Part shown: positions 12,560-24,400 of the stretch, in pieces | How positions within the stretch are numbered: the stretch's first letter is position 1 | Layout: the number at the start of each line of letters is the position of its first letter | Assembly: GCA_035235625.1 (NCBI GenBank) | Contig: CP141140.1 | Location: forward strand, 48,045,351-48,109,350 | Reading direction: 5' to 3' | Length of the DNA stretch: 64,000 bases | DNA from: Saururus chinensis | Lineage: Eukaryota; Streptophyta; Magnoliopsida; Piperales; Saururaceae | Translations under genes and position numbers: made by a program | The notes under the pieces: model-generated | The model's database searches: none | Told to the model about the DNA's origin: nothing | The model's input: only the letters and a program-made list of their open reading frames with translations

Positions 12560-13772
12560 AATCTATTAGCCCCTCATCCCCTTTCCTGGACATTGGGGTT
12601 GGATTGCCCCTTAGCCTTGGCAAACGGATAACCAAGGCATGCCCAAGTACACCTGGGCGAGTGCACAACTGGGAAGCTGTGTGGAAGGGGTTAGTGGATC
12701 ATGTTAGTACATGTTGGCCAAGTCTTAGTTCGAGTAGGACTTGGTGGCGAGCTAGGCTCCACTACATAGGGATGGAGTCCTATGAAGGTTGGATTCCATT
12801 CAAACAGACTTGCTGGACTCCTACTACAAGTAGGAAACGGAGAGGCAAACTACTAGTTAGACACAGATAGAGTTGGGCAACTGCATGGAGACTTCAAGTG
12901 GGACTAGGAGTATAGTTTCCCTTATTCTTGGGTCATTGGTGGATTGCCTTTTTGGGCAAAGTTTGAGAGGGAGTGATACTCCTTGTTTGCGAAGGATTCA
13001 TGTATCCTAGTAGTGCTAAACTTAGGCCAAGGCAGGGTTGATATAAGGAGGGTTGCCGATCTGGTTGGGGAGTAAGCTAGAGCCTCTTCTTTTGTATTAT
13101 GATAGAGAGTTGTGACAATATAGCTTAAGTTGAAGCCCTTGTGAAACAGAGAGCTTGTTGGTTTTTTTCCTTCTACCCATACAAGTGGAAAGAATGAGAG
13201 AAAGGCTACTAGTCTTAGGCACATCCATGTCATCATGGGAGCAAATGCTAGGCAAAAACTTTGTCCTCGTGACGGTTAATTGGTACCATTCCTATGCTGC
13301 TGAAGGATTTTGCTTGATTTTGAAGGCAAAGGGTTATGGTGGGTTTGATGTTGACCTGCATGATAGAGCTTGAAGCGAAGGTAGATGCGATGGCCACCGC
13401 AAATGGCACAATGGTTGAAGTCCAAGCTTCTCACAAACTATACAAAAGCGTCTTAGGGCCTTTGACCAACAATTATCATTTGTAGAAGTCACTCCCTACA
13501 TGGACAATTTGGGAGAAGGCAGTTCTGCTAGAGGTGCTATTTGCTATGCAACGTTGGCCACATACATGGCTACAATGACAGACTTTAGAAATTGTAACAA
13601 TAGATTGAATGATACTGCAGATGAGTTCCAAGAGATGTCAAACAAGGTGGCTTTGATGGAAAGGGCCCTTAACCCCTTTGATGGAGATAGAATCCAGGCC
13701 TATGTCCCTTTCAGTCTATGAAGAAAGCCAAGGTGCTAAAACCCAAAGCGTACTTTGGTTCATGGAGTGAGA
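12560..13772 (+). mobile_element. Gypsy LTR and gag remnant, degraded
   Basis: The first part resembles the end of a plant gypsy LTR and leader (agtcttagttcgagtaggac, then atataaggaggg). From about 13380 to 13760 plus-strand frames resemble the coiled N-terminal half of gag, with the motif KVLKPKAYFGSW that precedes the gag core in many gypsy elements. It is broken in several places and ends at the start of a hAT-like element at 13773. Family is uncertain. Confidence 0.4.
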
Positions 13773-14089
13773 ATAGAGGTGGCCATGGGCTGGCTGGGCA
13801 TTGCCCGCAGCCCATATTGGGTGGTTTGGGCCAACCCCCCTCACGTGGAGGGTCGCCGATGGGAAAGAAGGGGGCCCAGTCCACTCCCCCTCCCCCTTTA
13901 TATTTTTTTAAAAAATAAAATTATTAAAAAAATTAAAAGTTATTTATTAAAAAAATTATAAACTTACACAATAGAATTATAACTTACAAAGGGTTAGAAT
14001 TACATCACTATAAAATGAGTACATCCCAAACTAGGTTGGTACCCACTCACTTATCCATTATTTACAATTATAATAAAAAACCTCAAATA

Positions 14090-14311
14090 CAAAAATAAGT
14101 AAAAATTAAATTATTAACTAATTATTGATTGTCAAGTTTTCTAAATCTTCTCCTATTTCATTTTTAAAATTGGGAACTTGTACCCTTTCTTCTATGTCCA
14201 ATAAATCCTTCAAGAAAATATATGCCTCTACCACATCATACATTAGTTAACTTTGCATTTCATCCAACACCCTACCTCTTTTACTAAAAGCAGATCCAAT
14301 GATATTGTAGA

Positions 14312-14342
<31 letters not shown>

Positions 14343-14880
14343 AGGAGGCAATAACATAGGATAATTCTTTCTATGTGTCTGTCACCAAGTTAAAACATAT
14401 ATATTACTAAGTTGTTCATAAGATAAAATGAGGCTCAAGTCAACTTCTATATAATTAACTAATTTATTAGTATTTAGACTAAATTTTTATTTATTTTTTT
14501 GAAGTAACATCTAAGACTTAGTTTTATGTGAAAGAGGCATAAAAGTAAAATAAGAAGATTGAATTTATCTTGACCCATGGGTTATTTCATATATATTATA
14601 TAAAATAATTTTATATAAATATCATTTTCATCGGCATAAGGTCTCTTTTTTTCCCGCAAGTCATCTGATAATTTTTTTACACCTAATCTAACCCTAGGAT
14701 TTATAAACCTTAAACAATAAATTAAAGAGATAGGAGACCAATATTTATCAAATTTTATTTTTATTTCCTTTACAAGATATGTAAATGTTTCATTATCTCT
14801 ATATTGTGTCGATGTATCAATTATGCCGTGCTCGAGTTGGATAATTGGCAGGTCCATCGAGTTTGAGTCAAGCTCATGCT
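14090..14880 (-). pseudogene. hAT transposase remnant
   Basis: At 14582-14857 a minus-strand frame contains EIKIKFDKYWSPISLIYCLR and INPRVRLGVKKL, matching the region of plant hAT transposases typified by KFDKYW and LDPR. At about 14130-14310 another frame contains IIGSAFSKRGRVLDEMQS and VVEAYIFLKDLLDI, matching the C-terminal hAT dimerisation domain (usually SAFSTSGRVLD). The two parts are separated by a frame-breaking stretch with the poly-G run, and the N-terminal zinc finger and first catalytic region are absent. It cannot encode an active enzyme. Confidence 0.65.
14316..14342. repeat. Poly-G run of 27 nt
   Basis: An uninterrupted G tract followed by aggagg, inside the hAT remnant. Such tracts are hard to sequence, so its exact length is doubtful. 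Confidence 0.9.
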
Positions 14881-15135
14881 AATACTCAAAGCTATGAGTT
14901 TAAGCTGAGTTAACCCAAAACTCGACTCGTTAGCACCCTTACTTATGGGGTGACACCCACAAAAGTGTGAGCAGGTGGCCTGCTTTGCCTCCTAGTGGTG
15001 TATTGGCTCAAGAACCAACCAAGCAGTAGCAAATTTTGTGCTTCTACTCTTTTCTCTACGTCATGGATTTTCTTTCACTTTCTTTTGCTTCCTTAGCATT
15101 CAAACATATCCCTAGAATTCTGATTATTACATAAT

Positions 15136-15141
15136 TTTATT
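15136..15141 (-). promoter_or_regulatory. Candidate poly(A) signal AATAAA of the TPR gene
   Basis: The minus strand reads AATAAA about 185 nt downstream of the stop codon, in AT-rich DNA. Position and sequence suit a plant near-upstream element, but AATAAA is common by chance here. Confidence 0.35.
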
Positions 15142-15321
15142 CTGTTCTTAAGGCTGAACCCATCTACTTTGTCCATAAATCATAAACAGAATCTGATTAC
15201 ACTATGATATCTATATACATAGCCTTCTCGCTACTGCTTTGTGCATGCGTAGACTGTACAGTTCTATATAAGTGTACTAGGTTTAAGAAATATATGTATC
15301 CTCTTTAACCATTCACACAGA

Positions 15322-15498
15322 TTATTTTCTGCGCCCCCGGTTAGACAAGTTTTCCTTTTCCAAACGCTTGATTTCCTTCTTCAATTCTTCCATCTCAGCA
15401 CTATATTTTCCACTTGAGAGGTTCACAAGATGCTTCAAGCATGAAAGATATTCGGCCTGCACATCTGGTTGATTCAACATCAGGTGCCGGATATTCAG
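15322..15498 (-). CDS. TPR gene last exon with stop codon
   Basis: Acceptor aatgtag, then CTGAATATC, 177 nt ending in TAA. It encodes [40 protein letters not shown] and [18 protein letters not shown]. The last 25 residues are strongly charged with a heptad-like pattern, possibly a short coiled coil with a basic tail. Confidence 0.9.
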   Translation of the reverse strand: MNIRHLMLNQPDVQAEYLSCLKHLVNLSSGKYSAEMEELKKEIKRLEKENLSNRGRRK

Positions 15499-18400
15499 CT
15501 ACATTAACAATTAATTAACCTTGTCAGAAACCTTATTGATGAAATAAGAACAAGTTAACAATAAGAGAAGCAAGAAGAACACAAAGAAGACTTCCAAAAT
15601 GTGTGTCATTTTTGCACCGAGTCCAGACTAATAAGAAGACTATGGGGCTCTTCACAAAAAAATAAAGTACAATACAAGAGATGAGAGTTTAGAGGGTCCA
15701 ATGACCATCTATAACTAGGACAGAGAACATTTCTATAAAAAGATATATTAAGTAACTTCAATTAAGCAACAATGTAAGTTTAAGCATGGATGAGAAAACT
15801 TTAAGAACCGCATACCCTAAACCCACCTACCAGCCAAGCTTGTTAACAGAGGTTACCTGTGGGAATATTTGATGTATAACCTTAAAGGTCATAGGGATGT
15901 CATACAAGCAGCATTTGACAGATAGTTGAGAAGACTAAAGGCACCAAATTTGGGCCTAATCTGAATTGTGAGCCCCTTTCATCTGAGCTTATGGAATTCT
16001 AGTTGAATGAGAATAAGAAAAACAGCAGAAACTTCATGTGCTCAAATAGAGGGGTCTACTCAGAATGAGAGCCTAAATTTAGTGGCCCACCATATCCTCG
16101 GTCCTCTTGCAATCTTTTCTGGTCCCACCTCTATTGATCTTGCTAAACTGGGGTCCATACTAGCTTTTGCTTTATGTGTCCATGAATGTATGCATACATA
16201 TTTGCAATTATGTATACACACATGCACATGCGTGCACACATACTGTGAACACACATATATTAGCATTTGTCATCTCATGAATCTATTTGCAGCAGTGATG
16301 GATGCTCATCTTACTTTTTCTCCAGAACTCACGATGGGGATTCTTCCAGAAGAGGAAGAATGACACAATTTGGAGGTGCCTGGGAACAATCAGCATAGAA
16401 CAAGGATATTTTTGGTACTGGCAAGGTATTGTAACGTGTGAAGCAGATGCAAGAAATAGCTCAAGCGATCAGAAGTTTAGATGTATTGTAATGTGGGAGC
16501 CTCTCTCTAGACATTGCTTCAGGAGTAAGCGACCCCCCCACCCAAAAAAAACAACCATCTCTTACCTCTTCCTCAGATCAGTTGGCCAGGCCGGCAACCG
16601 CAGGCTCCACTCTGGTGCTGCTCGGTGTGCTGGTTGAGGACACTGCAAACATTGGTGGGAGCTGGCAGTTCGGATCCTGCATCGGAGTCGCTTGCTCCCT
16701 TCCCCTGTCCCAAACCACCTCTGCTGTCTCCCACTGCCCATCGTTGCATCCTGTACGGCCCTAGTGTCTGCCAATCTGGCAAAGATCAGGTGCTGTTTGG
16801 TGCTAGGCATGAGACTGGATGGGCCCTCAACAATAGGACCTCACAGCCACTTTTCAATCTGGGTTTCCTCTCCTCACCTCCCCCTTTGCTCACAATCGTC
16901 CTCATCCGCCCGTTAGACTACGCCGGTCCTGCCCGGCCACATCTGGCCTTCCTCATCCCTTGTCCTTTCTGCTTTTTTCCTACAGTGGTCGCTTTTTGCA
17001 TGCCTTCCCCCCTCTTCCTAATGCTCCTCATCGTGTCAGTCCCTTCTCCTTACTGGGCCCATTCCTTTTTGCTGTCTAGATCAGAAGATGTTGAAAGCCT
17101 CATCCTTTCTTCCCATCTTTGTTGTGGCCATGCCCCATGGTGTTCACCCTCACAGGAAGCTCATGAGTAGAGGTTGAAGTTGTATGAATTTAGAAAGGTC
17201 TTTTTAGAGCATTAACAAATGAGTCAAAATTTCAATGTAAGAGGTAGTTTTGATTTCTTCTTATCAGGATTATCAGGAGTGTCTTAGCCCTTTTATCTGA
17301 TTAATTATAGCTTTCTCCATATCCTCTAATTCTTCTTTAAAAAATTCTGAATCCTCTTCAGCACACATCATGGAGCCTTTCTAATAACCTTTTTGTGAAC
17401 ACCAAAACACTGGTTAGGTGGTTCTCCAAACTAATAATATTGCTTAACCTGCATCCAACAAGAAATATACAAGCCCATCAGTTTTTTTATAGCATGCCTT
17501 TAGTTCAAACAAGTTTTATAGTTCAAAGGCCAAAAAGCCAATCTCAGAGGTCAGGAGATGAGAAGTTCACACGCTTAAGAAAGCCACCGCAGGCATATAC
17601 TGTACAACTTGCGTGTGGCAGCACCAAGAATGTTTGCTATTGACGTTCCAACTATCCATGTAACTAAGCAGACAGAAAGAGGAGATACATAATAGGGGTA
17701 CCACAAGACTTAACCTCATTCCGATGAGTGGGATTTCATATCTGATCACTGGAAATTTTCAGCCTAGATTTAACAGTTAAGAAGTCAAAGGAGTAGATGG
17801 AAGGGTCTCAGAACAACCTTCTTCCCTTCGATTCTGTTCCACAAGTCTGGTCCCTTGTGGGGAGCAGGAAGTCCACATAGAATGCAGACTATGTGCAGGA
17901 TAAAATACTTTTATAACTCATCAGCACATTTGTGGGTCAATGTTATAACCCAACGATTCTGAGATAACGCACTGGAAAGTAGAGGTTGGAGTAGGGAGAG
18001 AGATCTGAGTGTGACAGAAGGTGAAGGGAAGATTCGCACTTGCAAAGGGGTGCAAGTGCGATTTGGTTGAGAAGGGAAAGACGAGTTCAGGGAAGAGAAC
18101 TCGGAGAGAGAGAAGATTGAAAGGAAATTAGGTTAATCATTGCATAATCCCTGGTTACATCGATTCTTCCTATTTAAGACTAACTTAAGCCTATTAGGCT
18201 ACATAAAGAAAAACTAACTAATGACTGATTAAAAACAGGGAAACGTGCACACTAACATAACTACCTACGTGCACAACCATTGTTATAACTGTCTAACTAA
18301 ATAAAGACCCACAACTATATGCAGAACATAACACTCCTCCACCCATGAAAGACGACTTGTCCTCAAGGCGACCAATTAGGAAATTGGCTGAGAAAATCAT

Positions 18401-21400
18401 CTTCGCGAATCCAAGTGGCATCCTCCACAGGCTGGTCGTTCCAAGCAACAAGGACTTCAGTTATGATATGACCCTGACGATGAATCCTTCGGGTGGCTTG
18501 AATAGAAGCAAGTGTCAAAGTCGGTGTAATAGCGGTAGGTGAAACAGGTGGTGGGAGACTGGGTGTGATGGCAGTGGGATCTCCTTTGCACCGTCGAAGG
18601 CGGGAAACATGGAACATAGGGTGAATGCGTGCAGTAGGAGGCAACTGGAGCTTATAAGCCACTTTTCCCACCTTGTCGACGATCAAGTAAGGTCCATAAA
18701 AATGGGGCAGCAGCTTGTGGTGACCGGATGAACGGGTGGAGACTAGACAGTATGGCTGAAGGCGCACATAAACCCAATCACCGACGACGAACTCTCTGTC
18801 AGTATGAGAATGATCATAAACCTGTTTCATTTGATTTTGGGCTGCCTTCAAGTTACTTTTGAGAGATCGAAGGACTTCATCACGCTCCTGTAATGACTGG
18901 TCAACACCACCCACATTTGCACGGTGCGGCACATAAGAGAGAATAGTGGGAGGCATCCGTCCATAAACCACCTGAAATGGTGTTAACCCTAGGGCCGTGT
19001 GATACGCTGTATTATAGGACCATTCTGCCCAAGGAAGAAGGGAGAGTAACCTACGAGGTTGATCTCCTGCAAAGCACCGCAAATACTGTTTAAGACAGCG
19101 GTTAAGAACCTCTGTCTGAGGGTGGTAAGCTGTGCTCATCTTCAAGGTAGTGCCTTGCAGCTCAAAGAAAGTGCTCCAAAATTTCGACAAAAACACAAGG
19201 TCACGGTCAAATACAATCGAACGGGGCATGCCATGAAGCCGAGCAATATCCCAAACAAAAACCTCAGCCACGTGACTAGCAGTGTAGGCATGACCCAAAG
19301 GTGAAAAGTGGGCATATTTCAATAAACGATCGATGGTAACGAAAATGACACTTTTACCTTGAGTTAATGGAAAACCCTCAATGAAGTCCATAGATATGTC
19401 TTCCCAAATGCGCTCTGGAATGGGCAGTGGCTGTAGCAGCCCGGCAGGAGAGGAAGTGAGGGTTTTAGCTCTCTGACATACATCACATGAAGCGACAAAA
19501 TCATGAACAACTTTCTTGAGACCCTTCCAATAACAACTTTGAGACACTCGTTTATAAGTTTTAAACTGTCCCTCATGTCCTGCAATAGGTGATGAGTGAA
19601 AATAATGGAGAAGCTGTTGTTGTAGTTGAGGAACTGCAAGAATCCATAAGCGATCTCTCCACAGAAGTAAATCTCCCTGCAGAACAAAAGGTGGTGAAAA
19701 TGAGGGGTCAGTCCGCAATCTACCAATGAGTGTAGCTGCCTCCTGATCCTGATGATAAGCCTGAAGCAAGTCAGCCATAAATGGAAAAGTTGGCATGGAG
19801 AGTGCAGTCAGGCAAGTAGTTTTTGATTGGCGAGACAGTGCATCAGCCGCTTGGTTGTCACTTCCTTTTCTATAAATCAGGTCATAATCATAGCCCAAAA
19901 GTTTAGAGACCCATCTCTGCTGAGGAGTGGCCACCCTCTGATCTATAAAGTAACGTAAGCTATGGTGATCTGTCCGGATTAAGAATTTTTGCCCCAAAAG
20001 ATATAGTAGTCACTTTGTGATTGCATAGACAATGGCCAACATTTCTAACTCATAAGTGGATAATTGTGTAGTACGTCCGGAGATTGCCTTAGAAAAATAG
20101 GCAATGGGTAGGCCATCGTGCATCAACACCGCCCCTAATCCTTGTGAGGATGCGTCACTGTCAATGACAAACGGCCGCAAAAAATCTGGAAGAGCAAGCA
20201 CCGGAGAGGATGACATGGCTCTTTTCAGTGCATCAAAAGAAGCTTGTGCATCCGAAGTCCAATGGAAGGCCCCCTTCTTGAGGAGGGCAGTGAGTGGGGC
20301 GGCCAGTGTACCATATCCCTGAATAAAATGTCTGTAATATCCTGTCAAGCCCATAAATCCTCGGAGTGCCCGAATATTAGAGGGAGCTGGCCACTTGACA
20401 ATAGCCTCAATCTTGGAAGGATCTATAGATACACCTGAAGCAGAAATTACATGACCCAGATAGTCAACCTGTGGCAACCCAAAAGCACACTTTAATTTTT
20501 TTTAAAACAAGCCTTGACTAAGTAATTCCGTGAAGACCACACGAATATGCTCAAGATGCTCTGACCATGAACGACTACAAATTAGAATGTCATCAAAAAA
20601 TACCAAGACAAAACATCGCAGAAAAGGCCGAAAAATATCATTCATCATACTCTGAAAAGTAGAAGGGGCATTAAACAAACCAAAGGGCATGACCATAAAC
20701 TCATAGTGGTCGTCATGGGTTCTAAAAGCTGTCTTATGGATGTCAAGTGGGTGCATCCGAATTTGGTAGTACCTTGAGCGTAGATCCAACTTAGTGAATA
20801 CAGTTGCCCTGGATAACTCATCGAGTAGCTCTTCGATCACAAGAATGAGATACTTATCCTTAATGGTAATAGCATTTAAGGCCTGATAATCGACACAAAA
20901 GTGCCACGAACCATCTTTCTTACGAACAAGAAGCAATGGAGATGAGTACTGGCTGGTACTAGGCCGAATGAGTCTGGATGTGAGCATTTCCTGTACCAAC
21001 CTCTCAATCTCATCCTTCTGCACCTGAGGGTATCTGTAGGGATGAACATTAGCTGGTGGACATCCGGGCTGAATATGAATTCGGTGATCATGCTGTCGAG
21101 TAGGAGGTAGAGCTGATGGTGCCTGAAAGATCTCTTCGTACTCAGCCAACAAGGATCCCAAATCATCCGGTATACACATATGCTCAGGAGGCGGGTCATT
21201 GCACAACTGTAATAAAATTCCTTTGGTAGAGAATTTAAAAAGGGAATTTATGGCCTGTTTTGTGTAGAGTACCTGGTTGCTGCCCACATAGCTGAATTTG
21301 TGCACCGTCATAGACAAAATTCATATGCAGCTGTTTAAAGTCCCACATAATAGTACCAAGGTCTTAGAGCCACTGAACTCCCAATACAATATCCGCTCCC

Positions 21401-24400
21401 TTGGTGGAAAGCAAAATAGGTCCACATGAAATAAATGACCTTGAATTAATAAAGGAGTGGAAGGACATACCCCGCTTCCCTGCAGATATCTCCCATCACC
21501 AATGAGCACATTGAAAGAAGTAGATGGCTGGATAGTGCAGCCCAGCCTTCGAGCCACCCTGTCATTAATAAAATTATGTGCACTGCTGCTGTCAATGAGA
21601 ATGGAGATGACCTGCTGTTTTATAGCTCCGTCCACTCGAAATGTGCGAGGCTCATAAGACCCATCGAAGGCATGCATTGATATCTCTGGTACCTCCTCTG
21701 GATCATCTGCCACTGAACTTTCCACCTATATCCAGCCCTTCCTCCATTATCAAAACAGAGCCTGGACACTTGCATTTGTGACCTGGAACAAACCGTTCAT
21801 CACAGTTGAAGCAGAGACCACGCGTGCGGCAGTCTTCCATCTGTGCCAGTGTCAGGCGGCGGACTGGGCTCGGGGCTGGTGTGGGAAGAGATGGATTGGG
21901 TCAGCCTCCTGGCAAGGACCGGTTGCCCCTGCGTAGGCGTTGGAGTCGCTCTTCCTAAATGCGGGCTAGGCGAATAGCTTGGCGGAGGTTGGTTGGCTTG
22001 AACTGACGAACTTCCGCTTGGATATCTTCCCGCAACCCACTTACAAACTTAGAGAGGAGAGCGGACGGGGTCCATTCAACCCTGGTGGCCAGCTGTGCAA
22101 AGTCTGTCTGATAGGTCCGGATGGAGGAGGTCTGACGTAGACTGTGCAGGTGGGAATTAAAATCTTCATACTCGTTTGGACCAAAACACGCACATAACTC
22201 AGCCACTAAATACTCCCAGGTGATTGCCCCCTCTTGTTGTTCGAGCTGTTGCAACCAAACGAGGGCGTCCCCTTTTAAATGGAAGGAGGCCAGGAGAACC
22301 CGTTGGTCAGGGCGTGTCCCCTGATATGTGAAGAATCTCTCTGCTCGTGAGACCCACTCTGTCGGGTTATCCTCTCCGGAATACTCCGGAAAATTAAGGC
22401 TAACGGTGCTCGCCTTAGGGGCCGGTCCATACCTTCCTACTTCAACTGCTTCATCAGAATATACTTCATTGTCCTGCCAATGTTAAAGAGGGGGTTGCTC
22501 AGGTTCGCTCGCCAGATTGTATGAGGATCGACTTGGTCCTGCGGTAGCAAATTGGACAGTGCGTCCTTCAATGGTGGTGGACGCAAGGGGCACAGAACGG
22601 ACTGTATGGTCTGGCCTGGGGTGAAATATAGGAGAGGGTCGCTGAAGAAGACCCTTTCCATGGGGACGAGGTGCCTGAGACGGAACTGCTGGCGTCTGGC
22701 CAGAACTTTGGGTCACTATGAAGGCCACCAAGCAGGCGGCTTGGTCTTTTCTGAGTTGCTCCAGGGTCGCTTGTTGGCATTCTGCCGACGACCATAGGTC
22801 TGACCTAAGCTCTTGCAGAAACAGCCGTTGAGCCTCCGCTGCTTGAGATTGGATGGCGGTGAGGGCGGTGAGCAGGGGCTCCCATCCACCGGCGACGGGA
22901 TTTGGGATGGCTGGCAGCACAGGTTCCACCTCTGCTCTTTCAGGTGACGCTTCTTCCAGGGCTGCGGGCTGTGGCCGGCGTTTGTAAACCTTTCCCACCA
23001 CCATGTTGCAGGTCGACACAGCCTAGGAAAGATGCTCCGATACCAAATTGTTATAACCCAGCGATTCTGAGATAACGCACTAGAAAGTAGAGGTTGGAGT
23101 AGGGAGAGAGATCTGAGAGTGAAAGAAGGTGAAGGGAAGATTCACACTTGCAGAGGGATGCAAGTGCAATTTGGTTGAGAAGGAAAAGAAGAGTTCAGGG
23201 AAGATAAGTCGGGGAGAGAGAAGATTGAAAGGAAATTAGGTTAATCATTGCATAAAATCCTGATTACATCGATTCATCCTATTTAAGACTAACTTAAGCC
23301 TATTAGGCTACATAAAGAAAAACTAACTAGCTACATAAAGAAAAACTTATTAATGACTGATTAAAAACAGGGAAACGTGCACACTAACATAACTACCTAC
23401 GTGCACAACCATTGTTATAACTGTCTAACTAAATAAAGACCCACAATTATATGCAGAACATAACAGTCAAGCCACCAACATGGAGAAGGCACAAAGTGTG
23501 GGCTTCTCCCGAACACTTAAAATTTGTTTCTCAATTCTAATTAAAAGTGAAGGGCTAGCCAGAGCTGCAGCTCACTACAGCTCTGGCAAATGGACCATCA
23601 GATGGTCTACTTTCCATAGCTGTAGTGAGCTGCAGCTCTGGGAAGGTTTTTTCTAATGAAAATGCTTATTCAAATTTAAATTCGAAAGCAAAAGGTTGCA
23701 ATTTAATAAAAAAGACTAAATAGAAAAAAAAAGGTACTTAGAATACTACAGAAAGTGCTCGCAGGACTACGAATGTCATACCATGTAGGCATCAGTGTGG
23801 CAAGTTGGTGCCTGCACAATTTTTTTCTACAAAGTTCTTGTAAATTCATCACTCAAGGTTGCAAAATTAGAATTAGTCGCTCAAAGCGATGAAATTGTAT
23901 GGCTTATACACTCAAAGTAACAAAATCGTCATGCAATGTGATAAAATTGCATTGCTTACACACTCAAGAGTGATGAAATTAGAATTGTGTCATCCAATTT
24001 CATCACTCTTACATAAAGTTACTTAAAAAAAAAGCCATGCAGACGCCTATTAGAATTCTCAGAATTAACTAGTATTATGAATTAAGAAGTCTGAATTACA
24101 AAAGAGAGTGATTGATCTTATATAGAGATCAGATCATCTAATACAAAGCAACTTCTATATTAGGAATCTTCCATTACAAAACAAACTAGGAATCTAATTC
24201 TAAATTAGGAATGTTCTAATACAAAGCAAACTAGGAATCTTCTAAGATATAGAGAAATATGGACTTAAAACAATTATTGGATGAGTAAATTTACTCTAAC
24301 ATCACCAACTTGCCACGCTGGTGCCTACGTGGCATGGTGGCTGGTGTTAGAGCACAAGTTTGACAATTAAAATTTAATTTCCTCCCTTTGATAATTATTT

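Larger units (their letters stand above)
13773..14945 (-). mobile_element. Degraded hAT transposon
   Basis: The left edge tagaggtggccatgggc is a typical plant hAT terminus. The right edge on the minus strand reads TAAGGGTGCTAACGAGTCGA, also hAT-like but of another type, so the right end may belong to a second small element. Minus-strand transposase pieces lie in between. No matching 8-bp target duplication was found. Confidence 0.5.
17941..23465 (-). mobile_element. Reina-like Ty3/gypsy chromovirus, near full length, broken
   Basis: A fossil LTR retrotransposon in the last intron, in the same orientation as the host gene. Both LTRs, a perfect 5-bp duplication GTCAA (17936-17940, 23466-23470), a PBS (TGGTATCGGAGC, complementary to initiator tRNA-Met type) and a polypurine tract (GGGTGGAGGAG) are present. 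Parts in order on the minus strand: gag about 21.75-23.0 kb, protease 21.35-21.7, reverse transcriptase 20.5-21.2, RNase H 19.9-20.4, integrase 18.9-19.7, chromodomain about 18.4. Short LTRs, 5.5-kb length and the RT type suit the Reina lineage. The coding region has about five breaks. The LTRs differ at roughly 5 percent by eye, suggesting 2-3 million years. Confidence 0.9.

Noticed and set aside
16582-17170. 181-codon plus-strand open frame and shadows
   Set aside because: Low-complexity Pro/Leu/Ser composition, CT-rich DNA, no domain; lies in the last intron of the TPR gene on the opposite strand.
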